This document shows positions 43,787 through 54,458 of a stretch of 60,180 bases of DNA, piece after piece. The position numbers were made by a program, and so were the translations under genes. Below the pieces are notes generated by a model. It saw nothing but the letters and a program-made list of their open reading frames with translations. It searched no databases and was not told the DNA's origin. Source of the DNA: Sinomicrobium oceani (GTDB lineage Bacteria; Bacteroidota; Bacteroidia; Flavobacteriales; Flavobacteriaceae); the NCBI RefSeq assembly GCF_900119185.1, contig NZ_FPJE01000028.1, forward strand, positions 1 to 60,180, read 5' to 3'. Position 1 is the stretch's first letter. Each line of letters opens with the position of its first letter.

Positions 43787-45253
43787 TTATTCGCGGATCA
43801 ACCACATTTCGGCATTGATGTCGTCACCTTCTGGAAATTGCCGTTGGATGGCTTCATCCAAATGAGCCTGATTTTGAGTGAGCTCCTTGGCGGGATACAT
43901 CCAGCGTTTGGGGATTCGGCCATTGTTGAGGACTCCTCCGCCTGAAATGTCAAATTCCGGATATCCCGTACGGCGATGTTCAAAAAACATCTGCCAGCCC
44001 GTGTTCAGGAACATAGCAATGTGTTTTTGGGTAAGTATCATTTCCGGAGAAGGGTCTTCCGAAACAACATCCGGGTTTTGCAGATAAATGTCGATTTCGC
44101 TTTCGGAAATACCGTAAAACCGCATAGAAGCTATGATTCCGTTTGTATAGAAACCCTCGGCGCTTTGGGTGATCCATTCACGTGATGCGGCCTCGGCAAG
44201 AATAAACTGTAGCTCGGCATAACTTATAAGAATTCCCGGCTCGTTAGCAGGCTCGGTGTAATATCTCTCATTGATCATAGAGGCCTCACCGTTACCTGCT
44301 TTGTCGACATTCTCATCGAGCGGGGCACTTCCCGGAAGTCCGTTATAGGCATCAAAATCCGTGACTTCTAAATTTTGATCTACAGCTTGCGGTGTACGCT
44401 GTGCAAAAGCAAATAATCGCGGATCTTTCAGAGTTTTAAGTTTGTCGACAAAAGTCTTCTCCATATAGTATGCAGTTTGCAGACTGTTATTCCTGAACAG
44501 GGGATAGCGGTTCCCCTCAATATTGTGAAAAGGTAATACCCCGTTATCTTCTTCAGATGTAAGAAGCGGGAAATCCTGTGGATTGTTAACTACCTCACGG
44601 AAGCGTGATATGATGTTCAGGTCCGTGTCTCCGGTCTTATGGGACAGGCTGAGCAGTACCCTGAGATAATAAGAGTTGATGAGTTTTCTCCAAAGCAGTG
44701 CATCTCCGTTATAAATAACATCTCCGCGAATATCTTCTCCGTTTTCTGACAGTTCCTCGGAAGCTGTTTTCAATTCGTCTAACACTTTGAGGTAGATATT
44801 TTTTTGCTCGTCGTATGCCGGAGCAAAATTTGCTTCGGAAGCTTGCAGGGCTTCCGTATAGGGGATGTCACCGAAAATGCGGGTCATATCGATGATGAAG
44901 TATGCATTGAAAAACCTCGCCAGGCTCCGGTAAGCCGGGAGCCCGGTACGTTCTGCTTCCAGGATCATTTGTTGTACCTGCTTCAGGTCATCGTAAGCCC
45001 CGAAGCCGGATCGCTGCCAGTTATAGTACTGATCAGAATTGACACCATCGGTATAAACCAGCTGCCGGGTAGCCAGAGCAGCCGAAAGGGATATGGTATT
45101 GAACGCTCTTGTTTCCAGTTGTGTAAGCAATAATTCCGGCGGTACTTCCAATGCCCGGTTGGGATCGTCCTGCAAGTCATCGATCTTTGTGCAGTTCACG
45201 AGCGAAAGAGCGATGCACAACAGAAGGAACAGATTTTTAGATGTGCTTTTCAT
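43787..45253 (-). CDS. SusD/RagB-family nutrient-binding lipoprotein
   Basis: 488 residues from ATG 45253. An upstream in-frame ATG (45355) lies in the SusC gene end and gives no signal peptide; from 45253 the sequence MKSTSKNLFLLLCIALSLVNC is a clear lipoprotein signal. TPR-like helices fill the body, as usual. The C-terminal half has SYAELQFILAEAASR and QMFFEHRRTGYPEFDI, and it ends in the MYPAKELTQNQAHLDEAI box near the end of SusD proteins of the SusD_RagB/SusD-like_2 type. It lids the SusC channel on the cell surface. Substrate unknown. Confidence 0.93.
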   Translation of the reverse strand: MKSTSKNLFLLLCIALSLVNCTKIDDLQDDPNRALEVPPELLLTQLETRAFNTISLSAALATRQLVYTDGVNSDQYYNWQRSGFGAYDDLKQVQQMILEAERTGLPAYRSLARFFNAYFIIDMTRIFGDIPYTEALQASEANFAPAYDEQKNIYLKVLDELKTASEELSENGEDIRGDVIYNGDALLWRKLINSYYLRVLLSLSHKTGDTDLNIISRFREVVNNPQDFPLLTSEEDNGVLPFHNIEGNRYPLFRNNSLQTAYYMEKTFVDKLKTLKDPRLFAFAQRTPQAVDQNLEVTDFDAYNGLPGSAPLDENVDKAGNGEASMINERYYTEPANEPGILISYAELQFILAEAASREWITQSAEGFYTNGIIASMRFYGISESEIDIYLQNPDVVSEDPSPEMILTQKHIAMFLNTGWQMFFEHRRTGYPEFDISGGGVLNNGRIPKRWMYPAKELTQNQAHLDEAIQRQFPEGDDINAEMWLIRE

Positions 45254-45335
45254 CTTTGGGTTTTTACGGGTTAGAGAATGGTGGAGTATAATTCTTGTAT
45301 AAGAATGACTATATAGGTTTTTCATAATAACTACA

Positions 45336-48300
45336 TTAAAATTTGAGGTTAACATTAAAACCTAAACTACGGGTAGATGGAGCCTGTAAATTGTCTTTTC
45401 CGGGGTCAGGATCTACATTTGGTATTTTGGAGGACAACCAGAGATTCCGGCCTACAAAAGATACGCTCATCGCATGGAAGGGTGTTTTTGAAACCAGCGT
45501 TTCCGGAACATCATAGGTTAGTGACAGCTCGCGGAGCTTAATAAAAGTCTGACTGTAATAATGATAATTTTCGTTGTGTGCATTGCTGGTGGTCTTCATG
45601 AAAGAAATATAGTTGACGGGCACGTCGTTCGGAGCGTATTGCCGGGTGTCTTCCGTAATATTTCCGTTGGAATCGTATGAAACACTACCGCCGATGACCT
45701 TTACACCCTGGGCGAGATAGGTGCTTTCTCCGTTATTGGCATCGTCGCGATACTGGTTGACCGTACCCGGAGAGATACCACCCCACCACATTTTCTGGTT
45801 TGTGGAAGAGTACATCAAACCACCTATGCGGCCGTCGAAAAGCATAGAAAGCGTAAAGTTTTTATAGTGAAAGGTATTGGAAAAACCGTAGGTCCAGTCC
45901 GGTTCGGTATAACCGATATAGCGTCCGTAAGGATCGCTTACGGGGAAGCCGTTTTCATAAATTATATGTCCCTGCCCGTCCGTCTGGTACACCGAAACAT
46001 TATTGAGTTTGTCTGTTCGGTCTCCTTCTTTTAACCGGTTGGCGGTATAAGTTTTATCACCGTATATTTCATCGATATACCGCCTGTACTGACTGAAATT
46101 CAGTTGAGTATCCCATCGGAAATTGTCGTTGCGTACGGGGGTGGCATTGATTGTAAATTCAACACCTTTTCTCCGGTATATATTTCCGTTGAGGAGGTAC
46201 CCCTCGTATCCGGATGCATCGGAGACCGGTATATTCTCGAGATTGTTATAGTCTTTGGCCTGGTAGTAAGCGACATCGATACCCAGGCGGTTCTGGAAGA
46301 AGCGGATGTCTGTCCCTATTTCCCAGCTGTCGGAGGTTTTCGGCTTCAATGCCCCGCTGATGAGTAACCTTCCGTATTGGGATGAGGGGTAACGCGTTCC
46401 CTGCGAGTTGCTCCAGGCCTGTCCCTTGTCATAGGCCTGAATGTAATTGTAAGGAGCGTTGGCATTAAGTCCGGAGATATCTTCTATTTTACCATCAGAT
46501 ACTCGGGACCATGACCCTCTTACTTTGGCGAAGGATATCCAGCCTGGCAGATCTGTCAGTTTGGAAAGTACTACAGACCCGGATACAGAAGGGTAGAAGA
46601 ATGAGTTATATCCCTTGGCAAGGGTGGAAACTTTGTCATTCCGCCCTGTTAAAGACAGGTAAAAGGTGTCGTAAAACTCAAAGTCCACAAAGGCATAAAC
46701 ACTGTGTATCGCTTCCTTTTCTTCCCTGTTTTCTCCAATCAGTGTTGAGCCTGCGTTATTGTCCAGGTTGTAAAAACCGGGAACGTTAAGACCGTCTGTG
46801 GATGTGGAGTGAAAGTTTTGTAAACGATAGTAACCGGAATAGGCTGCTTCTCCGGAGAGTGAGATATTTGCGGTAAGTGCTTTTTCAAAACGTACGCCGA
46901 AATCTGTCGTGATGTCGAAGTAGTTGGTGTTCTGGACAGTGAAATTACCTAATGATTTTTCGTTGTATCCGACATAGCTTTTAGGTTCTTTATATGTTCT
47001 TTGCAGCCCGTAAACATTGGCGCCGGCCCTCGCTTTTAACGTTATTCCGGGAAGCAGCTGATATTCGGCGGAGAGGTTGCCAAAAAGATTGTCCTTATCG
47101 TACCCCTGCAGGTATTCGTATGCCTGGAAATAGGGGTTGTTGTACCAGGAGGTATTGTAGTGCCTTTGCTGATAGCCTTCCTGTCCTTCGGCCCAGTAAT
47201 TTCTCAGATCTCTTACATCTACGTCGGTCCCCGTCCAGAGTACGAGGTTATAGAGGTAGTTGGTGGGGCCGTATCCTACGGCCGGGAAATTATTGGTGTA
47301 TTGCTTGTTATAGGTCAGGGCGGAGGTTACTCTGAGCTTATCTGAAGGAGTGATGCTCCCTCCCAGGCTGAATGAAGTATTGTTGAGGTCCGTATTCGGA
47401 ACGATGCCTTTCTGGTAAACGTTAGACATGGATATACGATAATTGGCTTTGTCGTTACCCCAGTCTATGCTCAGGTTATTGGTTTGTACCAGACCTGTAC
47501 GAAAGAAATTTTCAATGTTGTTTTTCCCTCTTGATATATAAGGTAACGGAATACGTTTACCGGTTTCGGGGTCTATAGGGCTGTTGTATTGTGGGGTCTC
47601 CATGTACCCGCTCGGTGTGGAGGGATCGGGCTGATTGAGTTTAGGTCCCCATATCCAGCCACCACCTTCCGAGCCTCCGCCTCCGCCGTTTACATAAGCG
47701 TAATTGCCGTTATCCCCGTTTCCGTAGGTGGTCTGTACATCCGGAACACGGATAAAAGAAGGCTGGAACATTGTGGAGTTGTTGAAGTTTACGGTCAGTT
47801 TACCTTCTTTACCTTTTTTTGTAGTAATCATAATAGCCCCGTTACGTCCTACAGATCCGTAGAGTGCGGAAGCCGTGGCTCCTTTCAGTACACTTATGCT
47901 TTCTATATCATCGGCATTGACTTTCCACAAGTCCGTGGTCCGGTCGGGAATACCATCTATAACGAGCAGGGGGCTTTCTCCCCTTAAGCTGATTTCCGGG
48001 TTCTGGAAAAGATCCGTTGAGTTTTTGATATTAAGTCCGGCAACTTTCCCGCTGAGGGCACTGACAAAATTGGGCTCTTTGGCTTTTTCGAGCGCAGCAC
48101 CCTGAACTTCCTGTACTGCATACCCCAGTGCTTTAGTTTCCTTTCGGATACCGAGTGCTGTTACGACAACTTCCCGAAGCTGTTCGGTATCTTCAGACAA
48201 TACAATATCAACCTGCGATTTTCCTCCTATAGCCACAGTTCGTGTTTTGAAACCGATGTATGAAAAGGTAAGGCTGTCACGGTCCGATGTGGCCCGGATG

Positions 48301-48470
48301 CTGTAAAGCCCGTCAAAATCACTGACGGTACCTAATGAGGTTCCCGGAACGGAAATATTAACCCCTCCCAGGGGTATTCCGTCGGTATCGGTAACTTTAC
48401 CTGAAACCCCATGTTGTGCAAACAGGTTGGGTGTTATCGATAACATTATGATAATAAAGTAATATTTCAT
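45336..48470 (-). CDS. SusC/RagA-family TonB-dependent outer-membrane transporter
   Basis: 1044 residues. Signal peptide (about 1-18), carboxypeptidase-regulatory-like beta domain (about 20-95, VSGKVTDTDGIPLGGVNISV), SusC signature VVVTALGIRKETKALGYAV, plug domain (about 110-220, with LLVIDGIPDR and VLKGATASALYGS) and a barrel. It imports a ligand captured by SusD. It is 24 bases downstream of the phosphodiesterase and 82 bases before SusD, likely one operon. Confidence 0.95.
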   Translation of the reverse strand: MKYYFIIIMLSITPNLFAQHGVSGKVTDTDGIPLGGVNISVPGTSLGTVSDFDGLYSIRATSDRDSLTFSYIGFKTRTVAIGGKSQVDIVLSEDTEQLREVVVTALGIRKETKALGYAVQEVQGAALEKAKEPNFVSALSGKVAGLNIKNSTDLFQNPEISLRGESPLLVIDGIPDRTTDLWKVNADDIESISVLKGATASALYGSVGRNGAIMITTKKGKEGKLTVNFNNSTMFQPSFIRVPDVQTTYGNGDNGNYAYVNGGGGGSEGGGWIWGPKLNQPDPSTPSGYMETPQYNSPIDPETGKRIPLPYISRGKNNIENFFRTGLVQTNNLSIDWGNDKANYRISMSNVYQKGIVPNTDLNNTSFSLGGSITPSDKLRVTSALTYNKQYTNNFPAVGYGPTNYLYNLVLWTGTDVDVRDLRNYWAEGQEGYQQRHYNTSWYNNPYFQAYEYLQGYDKDNLFGNLSAEYQLLPGITLKARAGANVYGLQRTYKEPKSYVGYNEKSLGNFTVQNTNYFDITTDFGVRFEKALTANISLSGEAAYSGYYRLQNFHSTSTDGLNVPGFYNLDNNAGSTLIGENREEKEAIHSVYAFVDFEFYDTFYLSLTGRNDKVSTLAKGYNSFFYPSVSGSVVLSKLTDLPGWISFAKVRGSWSRVSDGKIEDISGLNANAPYNYIQAYDKGQAWSNSQGTRYPSSQYGRLLISGALKPKTSDSWEIGTDIRFFQNRLGIDVAYYQAKDYNNLENIPVSDASGYEGYLLNGNIYRRKGVEFTINATPVRNDNFRWDTQLNFSQYRRYIDEIYGDKTYTANRLKEGDRTDKLNNVSVYQTDGQGHIIYENGFPVSDPYGRYIGYTEPDWTYGFSNTFHYKNFTLSMLFDGRIGGLMYSSTNQKMWWGGISPGTVNQYRDDANNGESTYLAQGVKVIGGSVSYDSNGNITEDTRQYAPNDVPVNYISFMKTTSNAHNENYHYYSQTFIKLRELSLTYDVPETLVSKTPFHAMSVSFVGRNLWLSSKIPNVDPDPGKDNLQAPSTRSLGFNVNLKF

Positions 48471-48494
48471 CGTAGTAGTCAGTTTTTTGTTTTT

Positions 48495-49772
48495 TTAGTT
48501 AGTGGTTTTTACCCAGGTATTCAGGGTGTTTTTCGGGGTTTGAAGTACTATTTTGTAGAACTTTCCCTTTTGTTTCGGAATGTAGCGAAACAGTTCCTCG
48601 CGTACCGGAACCTTACCGGCAAGGGTGTAATGGTCTTTTCCTCCCGTGCTGTAATGGTTTGATTCGGAAATCCAGATCGATGCCTTTCTGCCGGTATGCT
48701 TTCCGGTGCTTTTCCAGCGTATGATCAGTTCGCCGTTTTGTAATTCCGCTTCCAGTTGTGTGGCATTCAGTTGTCCCGTAAGCGAAATACCATCGAGTTC
48801 GAAAATCTGCTCTTCCGGAATTTCGATATCCATAAAATCGGCAATGGTTGGAAGAATATCTACGATACCCGGCGTTTCTTCGCTAAAATAAGCGTTGGTA
48901 TCCGGGCTGTTGGTTACGATCCAAGTGCTTCGTTCCCGGTCTGACTGACCTCCGTGATGATGCCCGGTTTCCTGAGTACGGCCGTGATCCGTGGTAATAA
49001 TGAAGAGCCATTCTTCTCCTTTATTTTCTTCTCTGTACTGTATGGCGTTCCATATTTCTCCGACCAGGTGGTCTTCAAAAGCTATGGCCTGATCCAGTTG
49101 TGGACTGTCCCCGTATTTATGCCCCATATCGTCCGAATATTCGAGATATACCCAAGACAGGTCCGGCCCCTCTGCCCTGATATATCTTGCAGCCTCCAGA
49201 GCAACTTTTTCGTCGATGTTGCGTATATAGGTCCTTTCCGGGTCATGAGGGAAGTTGACCGTATCCAGTTCAAAGCCGTCGTAAGCATAGTCGATTTTTA
49301 TCTTACCTGTTTCTTCCAGACCTTCCCCGATAAGTTTGGTCCTGTTATCCAGCCATGTGGAAAATACAGCGGTTTTTTTGTCTGGATACTGATTTTTTAG
49401 GAGCCGGAATATGGTAGGGTAGTGATAGTTGGGAGCTTTGATGCTGTTGCCCCATACATTGTGTTTGTTAACCCAGGTCCCCGTAAGCAAACTATTATAG
49501 CCTACTGCCGATATGGTGGGAGTTTCGGAGTATCCCCCTTTTTTACCCCCTACATAGGCCGGTGTATACCCTCCTTTTTTCGCTATGGCGTCCAGGTTTG
49601 GTGTGGGTTTGTTTTCAATCATGTCAGCCGAAAGCCCGTCGACGATGATAAACACTACTTTTTTTGGTTTTTTCCCGGATATATCAGGTTCGTTATCTGT
49701 GTTGTCTGCTATGGCGTAACAGAAACATGCAAGAGTGACCGCTAAGGCAGCCAGGTGTCTGTATAGTTTCAT
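48495..49772 (-). CDS. Exported NPP-type phosphodiesterase (alkaline phosphatase superfamily)
   Basis: 425 residues with a signal peptide (about 1-22). Metal and nucleophile positions of nucleotide pyrophosphatase/phosphodiesterases are present: VVFIIVDGLSADMI (D), the nucleophile threonine in ETPTISAVGYNSLLTG, YSDDMGHKYGD, TTDHGRTQETGHHHGG and its last histidine. A C-terminal beta domain of about 100 residues follows. It likely cleaves a phosphodiester or phosphoester outside or in the periplasm so that the SusC/SusD pair can import the product. First gene of the operon, divergent from tetR. Confidence 0.88.
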   Translation of the reverse strand: MKLYRHLAALAVTLACFCYAIADNTDNEPDISGKKPKKVVFIIVDGLSADMIENKPTPNLDAIAKKGGYTPAYVGGKKGGYSETPTISAVGYNSLLTGTWVNKHNVWGNSIKAPNYHYPTIFRLLKNQYPDKKTAVFSTWLDNRTKLIGEGLEETGKIKIDYAYDGFELDTVNFPHDPERTYIRNIDEKVALEAARYIRAEGPDLSWVYLEYSDDMGHKYGDSPQLDQAIAFEDHLVGEIWNAIQYREENKGEEWLFIITTDHGRTQETGHHHGGQSDRERSTWIVTNSPDTNAYFSEETPGIVDILPTIADFMDIEIPEEQIFELDGISLTGQLNATQLEAELQNGELIIRWKSTGKHTGRKASIWISESNHYSTGGKDHYTLAGKVPVREELFRYIPKQKGKFYKIVLQTPKNTLNTWVKTTN

Positions 49773-49795
49773 ATAGTTTTGGTTGAAGGTTCAGA

Positions 49796-49835
49796 CGAAA
49801 ATAATAAATTTATTGAACATTCATTCAATTTAAAA
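49796..49835 (-). promoter_or_regulatory. Operator-like dyad 1 over the phosphodiesterase promoter
   Basis: ATTGAACATTCATTCAAT (49812-49829) is a dyad with arms TTGAA/TTCAA and flanking AT-rich symmetry. On the reverse strand it covers a TTG (49828-49826), 22 bases before a -7-like TATTTTCG (49803-49796), which is one base off TAnnTTTG. A repressor bound here would block the gene starting at 49772. Confidence 0.6.
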
Positions 49836-49930
49836 TAATTTTTGTTCATAACTTTAAATGTTTTTTAGTTTTGTTTCAGATGTTTACCTTGTTAGTATCG
49901 GTTATAGGGCAAAGGTAAATCCGAAGTCCT

Positions 49931-49960
49931 TTAAATTGAATGAGTATTCAGTTAATAAAA
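49931..49960 (+). promoter_or_regulatory. Operator-like dyad 2 upstream of tetR
   Basis: TTGAATGAGTATTCAGTT, with flanking TTAAA and AATAAA, nearly repeats dyad 1 in the opposite orientation. It lies 90-120 bases before the tetR-type gene. Two matching copies in one divergent region suggest binding of the encoded regulator. Confidence 0.55.
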
Positions 49961-50048
49961 TATTATACAAATGTTTTGTTTCTGTTATGTATGCTCCCGG
50001 AGCTAAAAGTGTGAGTCAAAATGTTATTTTTGTTGAAAACTATCGAAA

Positions 50049-50648
50049 ATGGGCAGAAAGCGTTTAACCGATGTACGTCAGAAGGAAATCATCAAATCTT
50101 TTTATAAGGTAGCTAAAAGAATCGGGCTGGAAAACGCATCTATTGCCAAGGTGGCCGATGAAATGGGGATCAGTAACGGGTTGGTGATGCATTATTTCAA
50201 GACCAGGGATGAACTTCTCATCGGGTTGAACGAATATATTCTGGACCGCCACATGCATATTATCGCCTCGGGAGATAACGGGGGGGTAGATACCTGGGAT
50301 CGTTTGGAGAAACTGGTCGAAAACCTGTTTTCCAGAAAGTGGAACCGTTATTTTGATGACGGTGTATTTTACAGCTGTTATGCATTGATATACCGGAAAA
50401 AAGATTTTAATGAGAGTTTCAGGAAGTACCTGGAAGAGCTGCATACGGTCTTAAAAGACAAATTACTGGAGGCCCGAGCTCACGGCGTGATCTGTAATGA
50501 AAACCTGGAGGAGCTGACGGAGATCATATTTGCGCTGATCGACGGGGCATATTACTATCTGGGGATGTTTACGGAGCGAAGTGCCGAATATGAAAAACAG
50601 GAAAAACTGTATATCAGACATACGATGTCGTTGTTCCGGAAGGCATAG
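50049..50648 (+). CDS. TetR/AcrR-family transcriptional regulator
   Basis: 199 residues. The N-terminal helix-turn-helix (about 10-55) reads IIKSFYKVAKRIGLENASIAKVADEMGISNGLVMHYFKTRDELL, shown here only as a typical TetR pattern by its parts IAKVADEMGIS and LVMHYFKTRDELL. The C-terminal helices (about 70-199) form the ligand/dimer domain. Divergent from the phosphodiesterase-SusC-SusD operon, with two dyads between, so it probably controls that operon and itself. A TetR regulator is unusual for a SusC/D locus. Confidence 0.9.
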   Translation: MGRKRLTDVRQKEIIKSFYKVAKRIGLENASIAKVADEMGISNGLVMHYFKTRDELLIGLNEYILDRHMHIIASGDNGGVDTWDRLEKLVENLFSRKWNRYFDDGVFYSCYALIYRKKDFNESFRKYLEELHTVLKDKLLEARAHGVICNENLEELTEIIFALIDGAYYYLGMFTERSAEYEKQEKLYIRHTMSLFRKA

Positions 50649-50651
50649 GTT

Positions 50652-50897
50652 TTATTTGCGGAAATCCCTGGATATTCGATAAACAGCCAGCATGGCGATG
50701 CCCGTCCACACCATATTAACGGCGACATTGGGCAGGTCGCTAAGATGAAGTGCATGAACGACCAGGCAAACTCCGCCGGCGGCGTTCAGGTAGTGGTAAA
50801 ATGGTTTTTCGGCGGAAATCACCCTGATGCTCAACATAAAATATGCAGCGATAAAAAGTAAAGCACCTACCCATCCCGTTATCGTGTATAACGACAT
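50652..50897 (-). CDS. Small inner-membrane protein of the CBU_0592 type
   Basis: About 81 residues from ATG 50897 (MSLYTITGWVGALLFIAAYF); the upstream ATG at 50954 adds a basic stretch not typical of the family. Three membrane helices are seen, with FYHYLNAAGGVCLVVHAL between, the usual block of this uncharacterised family. It is convergent with tetR (3 bases between). Function unknown. Confidence 0.75.
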   Translation of the reverse strand: MSLYTITGWVGALLFIAAYFMLSIRVISAEKPFYHYLNAAGGVCLVVHALHLSDLPNVAVNMVWTGIAMLAVYRISRDFRK

Positions 50898-51064
50898 CTG
50901 TTTTCTTTTTCCGAAAGATAGCAAAGTTGCACAAACCCTAAAACGATTTTTCACAAAAACAGTACATGCAGAGAAGTTGCTGTTGTGAATGAATCGAGAC
51001 TCAAAAACGTGCTACGCGTTGATAAAATGTGTATAACTTAGGAGGGAACTGTATGGGGCATGGC

Positions 51065-51094
51065 TTTGATTATGTCGGTATTTTACTATATTTG
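51065..51094 (+). promoter_or_regulatory. gyrB promoter
   Basis: TTTG (51065-51068), 18 bases, TATATTTG (51087-51094): an excellent match to the Bacteroidota -33/-7 consensus, about 70 bases before the gyrB start. Confidence 0.75.
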
Positions 51095-51165
51095 TCCGTT
51101 CGTCCCCATCTGCGCGGCATTTGCCGTTATGAAGCGGATTGGGCGGATGTTTAAAACAGATTTGA

Positions 51166-53109
<1,944 letters not shown>

Positions 53110-53126
53110 ATTTCAACAATAAGATC

Positions 53127-53158
53127 AAAGGCATCCTGAAAAGGGTGCCTTTGTTTTT
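53127..53158 (+). terminator. gyrB terminator
   Basis: AAAGGCATCC (53127-53136) and GGGTGCCTTT (53143-53152) form a stem with one G-U pair, then GTTTTTT. Confidence 0.8.
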
Positions 53159-53244
53159 TGAGACGGTGACGTGGCGAAGTAAAAAAAGTTGTTGATACCT
53201 CCAAGAAGCTCGTTCTTAATGTCTTCATTTCGTGCTAAAATGAC

Positions 53245-53252
53245 TAAATTTG
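53245..53252 (+). promoter_or_regulatory. Probable mdh promoter -7 box
   Basis: TAAATTTG is an exact TAnnTTTG box about 35 bases before the mdh start; the -33 element is weak. Confidence 0.5.
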
Positions 53253-53286
53253 TCAGACTGTAAAAAATCACTCAAAAAATTATAAT

Positions 53287-54207
53287 ATGAAAGTTACAAT
53301 AGTTGGTGCCGGAGCGGTTGGTGCCAGTTGCGCAGAGTACATTGCCATTAAAGATTTTGCTTCAGAAGTTGTGCTGCTCGATATCAAAGAAGGAGTAGCG
53401 GAAGGTAAAGCGATGGATTTAATGCAAACAGCATCTCTGAATGGCTTTGACACCAAGATCGTGGGCTCTACCAATGATTACTCCAAAACAGCAGACAGCC
53501 ATGTTGCGGTAGTAACCAGCGGTATTCCGAGAAAACCCGGAATGACAAGAGAAGAGTTAATAGGAATTAATGCGGGGATTGTAAAGGATGTGGTTTCTAA
53601 TCTTATTAAGCATTCTCCTGAGGTTATTGTTATCGTGGTGAGTAATCCTATGGATACGATGACCTATCTGACGCACAAGGCAACAGGCCTGCCTAAGAAC
53701 AGAATCATAGGTATGGGTGGTGCCCTGGATAGTGCACGCTTTAAGTACAGGCTCAGCGAAGCCCTGGAATGTCCTGCATCGGATGTGGATGGTATGGTGA
53801 TCGGTGGACACAGCGATACCGGAATGGTACCGTTGACACGTCTTGCTGTAAGAAACAGTGTGCCGGTAAGTAAGTTCCTTAGCGAAGAAAGGCTTGCCCA
53901 GGTTGCAGAAGATACCAAAGTAGGTGGCGCTACCCTGACCAAACTACTCGGAACCAGTGCTTGGTATGCTCCTGGAGCGGCAGTTTCGGCTTTGGTACAA
54001 GCAATTGCCTGCGACCAGAAGAAAATGTTCCCTTGTTCTGCATTGCTTGATGGTGAATACGGTCTGAGCGATATCTGTATCGGTGTTCCGGTAATTCTCG
54101 GTAAAAACGGTATCGAGAAGATTGTAGAAATTGAACTGGATGATGCGGAAAAGGCAAAAATGAAAGAAAGTGCAGAAGGTGTTAAGAAAGTAAACGCCCT
54201 GCTCTAA
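53287..54207 (+). CDS. mdh: Malate dehydrogenase
   Basis: 306 residues, LDH-like type. NAD-binding VTIVGAGAVGASCAEYIA at the start, substrate loop region GIPRKPGMTREELI with the paired arginines, NPMDTMTYL, RIIGMGGALDSARF with the catalytic aspartate region, and GGHSDTGMVPLTRL with the catalytic histidine. It interconverts malate and oxaloacetate in the TCA cycle. Single gene between clear terminators. Confidence 0.96.
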   Translation: MKVTIVGAGAVGASCAEYIAIKDFASEVVLLDIKEGVAEGKAMDLMQTASLNGFDTKIVGSTNDYSKTADSHVAVVTSGIPRKPGMTREELIGINAGIVKDVVSNLIKHSPEVIVIVVSNPMDTMTYLTHKATGLPKNRIIGMGGALDSARFKYRLSEALECPASDVDGMVIGGHSDTGMVPLTRLAVRNSVPVSKFLSEERLAQVAEDTKVGGATLTKLLGTSAWYAPGAAVSALVQAIACDQKKMFPCSALLDGEYGLSDICIGVPVILGKNGIEKIVEIELDDAEKAKMKESAEGVKKVNALL

Positions 54208-54230
54208 GGATAAAAGGATATGTTAAGATG

Positions 54231-54286
54231 AAAAGCTGCGTAAGACATTCCGGCAGTACTGTCGGAGGTTTACGCAGCTTTTTTTT
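54231..54286 (+). terminator. mdh terminator
   Basis: AAAAGCTGCGTAA (54231-54243) pairs with TTTACGCAGCTTTT (from 54269), enclosing a second stem CCGGCAG/CTGTCGG. Eight T follow the outer stem. Confidence 0.85.
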
Positions 54287-54390
54287 GAACTGAAAAAATT
54301 GTAATATGCGATCGGGGAGCTCTGATTTACAATGATATATGTGTAAGTTGCTGTTTCCGAAACACTAAGGGAATAAAACGGGGAAATAAA

Positions 54391-54421
54391 TTGTTTAATC
54401 TTATTGTAAATTATATATTTG
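54391..54421 (+). promoter_or_regulatory. secDF promoter
   Basis: TTG (54391-54393), 20 bases, TATATTTG (54414-54421), about 38 bases before the secDF start. Confidence 0.7.
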
Positions 54422-54458
54422 CTCGTTTCAAAAAAAGGATTAATTAATAAGAATAAGA

